Source of the DNA: Gemmatimonadota bacterium
GTDB lineage: Bacteria; Gemmatimonadota; Gemmatimonadetes; Gemmatimonadales; GWC2-71-9
Direction: 5' to 3'
Assembly (NCBI GenBank): GCA_003221985.1
Contig: QHUQ01000098.1
Location: forward strand, 1-8,928
DNA: 8,928 nt
Below the pieces are notes generated by a model that saw only the letters and a program-made list of their open reading frames with translations, made no database searches and had not been told where the DNA came from. Below are positions 6,445 through 8,928 of this stretch, one piece after another. Positions within the stretch are counted from its first letter, which is position 1. Each line of letters starts with the position of its first letter. A program made the translations under genes and the position numbers.

Positions 6445-7596
6445 CTACAGGCCCGCATGCGATTTGAGGACGGCGGCCTTATCGGTGCGCTCCCAGGTGA
6501 ACTCCGGCTCGGTGCGGCCGAAGTGCCCGAAGGCGGCCGTCTTCTTGTAGATCGGACGGCGGAGGTCGAGCTCCTCCATGATGCCGCGCGGCGTCAGCTT
6601 GAAGTGCTCCCGCGCGAGCTTCGTGATCTTTTCCTCGGGAATCCGGCCGGTGCCCTCGGTATGCACCATCACCGACACCGGGTCCGCGACGCCGATCGCG
6701 TAGGCGAGCTGGACGAGCGCCCGCTCGGCGATGCCGGCCGCGACGACGTTCTTCGCGATGTAGCGCGCCATGTAACACGCCGATCGGTCGACCTTCGTGG
6801 GATCCTTGCCCGAGAACGCGCCGCCGCCGTGCGGGGCCGCGCCGCCGTAGGTGTCGACGATGATCTTGCGGCCGGTGACGCCGGCGTCGCCGTGCGGGCC
6901 GCCGACCACGAACCGTCCCGTCGGGTTGACGTAGATCTTGGTGTTGTTGTCCATCAGCTCGCCGGGAATCACGCGGTTGACGATCTTCTCGACGATGTCT
7001 TCCTTCATCGTCTCCTGCGTGACGAGCGGGCTGTGCTGGCTGGACACGACGACGGCGTCGACGCGCACGGGCCGGTTTCCGTCGTACTCGACGGTGACCT
7101 GCGACTTGCCGTCGGGCCGCAGGTACTCGAGCACGCCGTCGCGCCGGGCGCACGACAGGCCCTTGGCGAGCTTGTGCGCCAGCATGATGGGCATTGGCAT
7201 CAGCTCTTCGGTCTCGGTGCACGCGAAGCCGAACATCAGGCCCTGGTCGCCCGCGCCGCCGGTGTCGACGCCCATCGCGATGTCGGGCGACTGGCTGTGG
7301 ATCGACGACAGCACGGCGCAGGTCCCGCCGTCGAAGCCGTATTTCCCGCGGTTGTAGCCGATCTCGTTGATCGTCGACCGCACGACTTCCTGAAAGTCCA
7401 CGTACGCGCTCGTCGTGATTTCGCCGGCGACCACCGCGAGGCCCGTGGTGACGAGCGTTTCGCACGCGACGCGGCTGACCGGATCCTGCGTGAGGATCGC
7501 GTCGAGGATCGCGTCCGAGATCTGATCGGCGATCTTGTCCGGATGCCCTTCCGTGACCGATTCAGACGTGAACAGGTGTCGTCCCTTACGGCTCAT
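6445..7596 (-). CDS. metK: S-adenosylmethionine synthetase
   Basis: MetK makes S-adenosylmethionine, phosphate and diphosphate from methionine and ATP in the cytoplasm. The ATG at 7594-7596 gives 383 residues, essentially the length of E. coli MetK (384), and the similarity is end to end. Landmarks: [14 protein letters not shown] with the catalytic-site His18, Asp20 and Lys21; the GAGDQG signature (114-119); [25 protein letters not shown] (224-239); the P-loop-like GGGAFSGKD (257-265); and FGHFGR near the end. The start is fixed by an AAGGAG ribosome binding site 5 bases upstream and by the family N-terminus; the frame stays open to 7773 without conserved sequence. The gene lies 58 bases downstream of xer on the same strand, too little room for a SAM riboswitch. 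Unlike three neighbours, it shows no internal gap. Confidence 0.97.
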   Translation of the reverse strand: MSRKGRHLFTSESVTEGHPDKIADQISDAILDAILTQDPVSRVACETLVTTGLAVVAGEITTSAYVDFQEVVRSTINEIGYNRGKYGFDGGTCAVLSSIHSQSPDIAMGVDTGGAGDQGLMFGFACTETEELMPMPIMLAHKLAKGLSCARRDGVLEYLRPDGKSQVTVEYDGNRPVRVDAVVVSSQHSPLVTQETMKEDIVEKIVNRVIPGELMDNNTKIYVNPTGRFVVGGPHGDAGVTGRKIIVDTYGGAAPHGGGAFSGKDPTKVDRSACYMARYIAKNVVAAGIAERALVQLAYAIGVADPVSVMVHTEGTGRIPEEKITKLAREHFKLTPRGIMEELDLRRPIYKKTAAFGHFGRTEPEFTWERTDKAAVLKSHAGL

Positions 7597-7601
7597 GCCG
7601 G

Positions 7602-7607
7602 CTCCTT
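7602..7607 (-). promoter_or_regulatory. Ribosome binding site of metK
   Basis: Read on the minus strand, AAGGAG ends 5 bases before the ATG at 7596. It is the best Shine-Dalgarno match in the window and decides the metK start against the longer open frame reaching 7773. Confidence 0.8.
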
Positions 7608-7654
7608 CGGAGTCTGGAGGATTCGAGACAGCCAAACACATTACTGTAGCAGAG

Positions 7655-8398
7655 TCAGCCCCGGGGGTGGAAGCGATCGTAGATGGTTCGGAGCCGGGCC
7701 GCCAACACATGCGTGTAAATCTGCGTCGTCGACAGATCGGCGTTCCAGAAGCCGACGCGGCTGAGCGGACCACCGCGCGCGTTGAGGAACAGGCGCGGCG
7801 ACGCCCGCCCGCTCAGCAGCCCGCGGCGTGCGTCCGACTGATACCTCCGGATCCAGACGCTCGCCTGGTCGCCGATCGGCACCAGCCGCTCCTTGCGGCC
7901 CTTGCCGATGCAGGTCAGGTAGTGCTCCTCGAGATGCAGATCGGCCACCCGTACGCCGACCAGCTCGGTGACGCGGAGGCCCGTGGCGTAGAGCAGCTCG
8001 ATCATCGCGCGGTCGCGGAGGCCGCGCGGCGTGGCGACGTCCGGCTGCGCGATCAGCCGATCCACTTCCTCGAGCGAGAGGAACTTCGGCAGCGCGGGCC
8101 ACGCGCGCGGCGGCTGAAGGTCGTCTGCCGGGTTTCGATCGAGGCGCCGATCGAGCATCAGAAAGCGGTAGAAGCCGCGCACGGCGGCGACGGCACGCGC
8201 GACCGACCGCGGCGACAGGCCGCGCGTCATCTGCCGGCGGACGAATGCCTCGAGCGCCGCGCGATCCAGCGTCTCGGGCCGGCCGCCGATCTCGTCAGCG
8301 AACGCCGCAAGCGCGGACAGATCTCTCGCGTAGCTCTCGAGCGTGTGGCGCGCGAGCCGCCGTTCGACGCGCAGGTGGTCGAGATACGCCCGAATCAT
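7655..8398 (-). CDS. XerC/XerD-type tyrosine recombinase lacking the HxxR block
   Basis: Xer recombinases resolve chromosome dimers at dif sites. This 247-residue protein (usual length about 295-300) has the core-binding domain ([23 protein letters not shown], about 1-90) and most of the catalytic domain: [15 protein letters not shown] with box I Arg142, [12 protein letters not shown] with Lys166, and [12 protein letters not shown] with nucleophile Tyr228. The ending YDRFHPRG is typical of XerD-like proteins. However, GPLSRVGFW (210-218) joins directly to [12 protein letters not shown]. The normal 45 or so residues between, with the LRHxFATHLL motif (catalytic His and Arg) and the LGH His, are gone, in frame. 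The product should be unable to catalyse strand exchange. An in-frame TAG six bases before the ATG rules out a longer start, and no Shine-Dalgarno is seen. The C-terminal residues look more XerD than XerC, but I do not choose. Confidence 0.85.
   Translation of the reverse strand: MIRAYLDHLRVERRLARHTLESYARDLSALAAFADEIGGRPETLDRAALEAFVRRQMTRGLSPRSVARAVAAVRGFYRFLMLDRRLDRNPADDLQPPRAWPALPKFLSLEEVDRLIAQPDVATPRGLRDRAMIELLYATGLRVTELVGVRVADLHLEEHYLTCIGKGRKERLVPIGDQASVWIRRYQSDARRGLLSGRASPRLFLNARGGPLSRVGFWNADLSTTQIYTHVLAARLRTIYDRFHPRG
7739..7747 (-). other. In-frame deletion point in the Xer recombinase
   Basis: Codons read W218 (TGG), N219 (AAC), A220 (GCC). In E. coli XerD the stretch FW to [11 protein letters not shown] contains about 47 residues; here it contains two. 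A clean cut can explain the Asn: AA from a Lys/Asn codon after FW joined to the last C of the CAC His codon in LGHA. This is inference from the family consensus. The loss would be about 135 bases. Confidence 0.7.
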
Positions 8399-8405
8399 CG
8401 AGGGC

Positions 8406-8417
8406 TATGATAATATT
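8406..8417. promoter_or_regulatory. AT-rich divergent promoter candidate between xer and murQ
   Basis: The 48-base gap between the divergent starts holds an island of 11 A/T in 12 bases. On the plus strand TATGAT (8406-8411) is a -10-like hexamer for murQ, with room for a leader of about 30 bases. On the minus strand TATTAT (8415 down to 8410) would place transcription only a few bases before the xer ATG, fitting the missing Shine-Dalgarno there. No convincing -35 box is seen in either direction. Confidence 0.35.
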
Positions 8418-8431
8418 CGCGGTTTGTTCGC

Positions 8432-8436
8432 GAGGT
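8432..8436 (+). promoter_or_regulatory. Possible ribosome binding site of murQ
   Basis: GAGGT lies 10 bases before the ATG at 8447, a slightly long but acceptable spacing. It supports that ATG as the murQ start. Confidence 0.45.
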
Positions 8437-8446
8437 CCTGACGGTC

Positions 8447-8928
8447 ATGCCTGTGCGGTCCAAGTGGCAGTCTCTTCCCACCGAGCAGATCAACCCCGCC
8501 ACGCTCGCCATCGACAAGCTCTCCCCGGCCGACATCGTCGAAGGCATGCTGAACGAAGACCGCAAGATGCTGGCGGCGGTCCAGCGCGAGAAAGAGCGGA
8601 TCGTCGTCGGCGTCGAGATCGTCACGCAGGCGCTCAGGAAGAACGGCCGCATCATCTTCGTCGGCGCCGGCACCAGCGGCCGGCTGGGCGTGCTCGAGTC
8701 GGCTGAGATGCCGCCGACGTTCGGCACGAGCCCCGACCTCGTGCAGGCGATTATGGCCGGGGGCAAGGGCGCGATTCTTCGAGCGCGTGAAGGCGTCGAA
8801 GACAACTACGAAGAGGGCGCGCGATCGATCAACCGGCTGCGGCCCACGAAAAAGGACGTCGTCATCGGGGTATCGGCGAGCGGCATGACACAGTTCGTCC
8901 GCGGCGCGCTCACCCGCGCGCGCAAGGC
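8447..8928 (+). CDS. murQ: N-acetylmuramic acid 6-phosphate etherase, N-terminal part (3' truncated by window)
   Basis: MurQ cleaves the lactyl ether of MurNAc-6-phosphate to give GlcNAc-6-phosphate and D-lactate, a cytoplasmic step of peptidoglycan recycling. The frame from ATG 8447 stays open to the window end, 160 codons of a family of about 300 residues. The SIS-domain sugar-phosphate signature GAGTSGRLG is at 73-81. SAEMPPTFG follows with Glu87, and REGVEDN with Glu118; these align with E. coli Glu83 and Glu114, which are required for catalysis. KKDVVIGVSASGMTQFVRGAL (135-155) is the second phosphosugar-binding loop region (SASG). The early segment LPTEQINPATLAIDKLSPADI matches the family start. 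Everything visible looks intact. The gene is divergent from xer and has no visible partner in the window. Confidence 0.93.
   Translation, partial: MPVRSKWQSLPTEQINPATLAIDKLSPADIVEGMLNEDRKMLAAVQREKERIVVGVEIVTQALRKNGRIIFVGAGTSGRLGVLESAEMPPTFGTSPDLVQAIMAGGKGAILRAREGVEDNYEEGARSINRLRPTKKDVVIGVSASGMTQFVRGALTRARK

Noticed and set aside
5576..6550. A 324-codon plus-strand open frame opposite the PHP gene
   Set aside because: Arg/Gly-rich translation with no recognisable domain, while the opposite strand has an intact PHP metal site.
7597..7654. SAM riboswitch ahead of metK
   Set aside because: The gap is only 58 bases, much of it near the ribosome binding site, and shows no SAM-class core; the only structure is a tiny CTCC-GAA-GGAG hairpin.
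6457..7764. A 435-codon plus-strand open frame opposite metK and its upstream gap
   Set aside because: Antisense shadow; the minus strand is unmistakably MetK along its full length.

Overview
The window is GC-rich (by eye about two thirds G+C) and densely coded on both strands. It suggests a Gram-negative bacterium. The LptF-LptG permease, the GH57 enzyme and the general style of the proteins suggest an acidobacterium (Vicinamibacteria-like). The taxonomic guess is inference from protein resemblance only.

Layout: (1) 1-300, +, the C-terminal end of a ParB-like partition protein. (2) 238-2315, -, a glycoside hydrolase family 57 gene, convergent with and overlapping the ParB end, and broken near 1171-1190. 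(3) 2335-4569, +, one long gene encoding LptF and LptG fused, starting only about 19 bases from the GH57 start on the other strand. (4) 4569-4652, a 7-base-period inverted repeat that fills the gap between convergent genes. (5) 4655-6403, -, an exported PHP-domain metallohydrolase (CehA/McbA type). (6) 6445-7596, -, S-adenosylmethionine synthetase MetK. (7) 7655-8398, -, a XerC/XerD-type tyrosine recombinase. (8) 8447-8928, +, the first 160 codons of MurQ (MurNAc-6-phosphate etherase), running off the window.

The genes are mostly housekeeping: cell envelope (LPS export, muropeptide recycling), SAM supply, chromosome segregation and dimer resolution, and alpha-glucan metabolism. The xer, metK and PHP genes lie head to tail on the minus strand with gaps of 58 and 41 bases and may be co-transcribed. 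murQ is divergent from xer across a 48-base AT-rich gap. No stretch over 300 bases lacks a gene. I see no CRISPR array, tRNA, rRNA or insertion sequence.

The most unusual thing is a pattern shared by three genes. Each lacks an internal block of its family's conserved core while the flanking sequence is well preserved. GH57 lacks the conserved region that carries the acid/base Asp and changes frame there. The LptF half lacks about 45 residues ahead of its fourth membrane helix, in frame. The Xer recombinase lacks about 45 residues with the HxxR catalytic motif and the later His, in frame. MetK looks full length and the visible parts of MurQ and ParB look intact. Clustered small deletions like this are either an assembly/consensus artefact or real gene decay; reads or a close relative would decide. 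I do not see a convincing new defence or mobile system.
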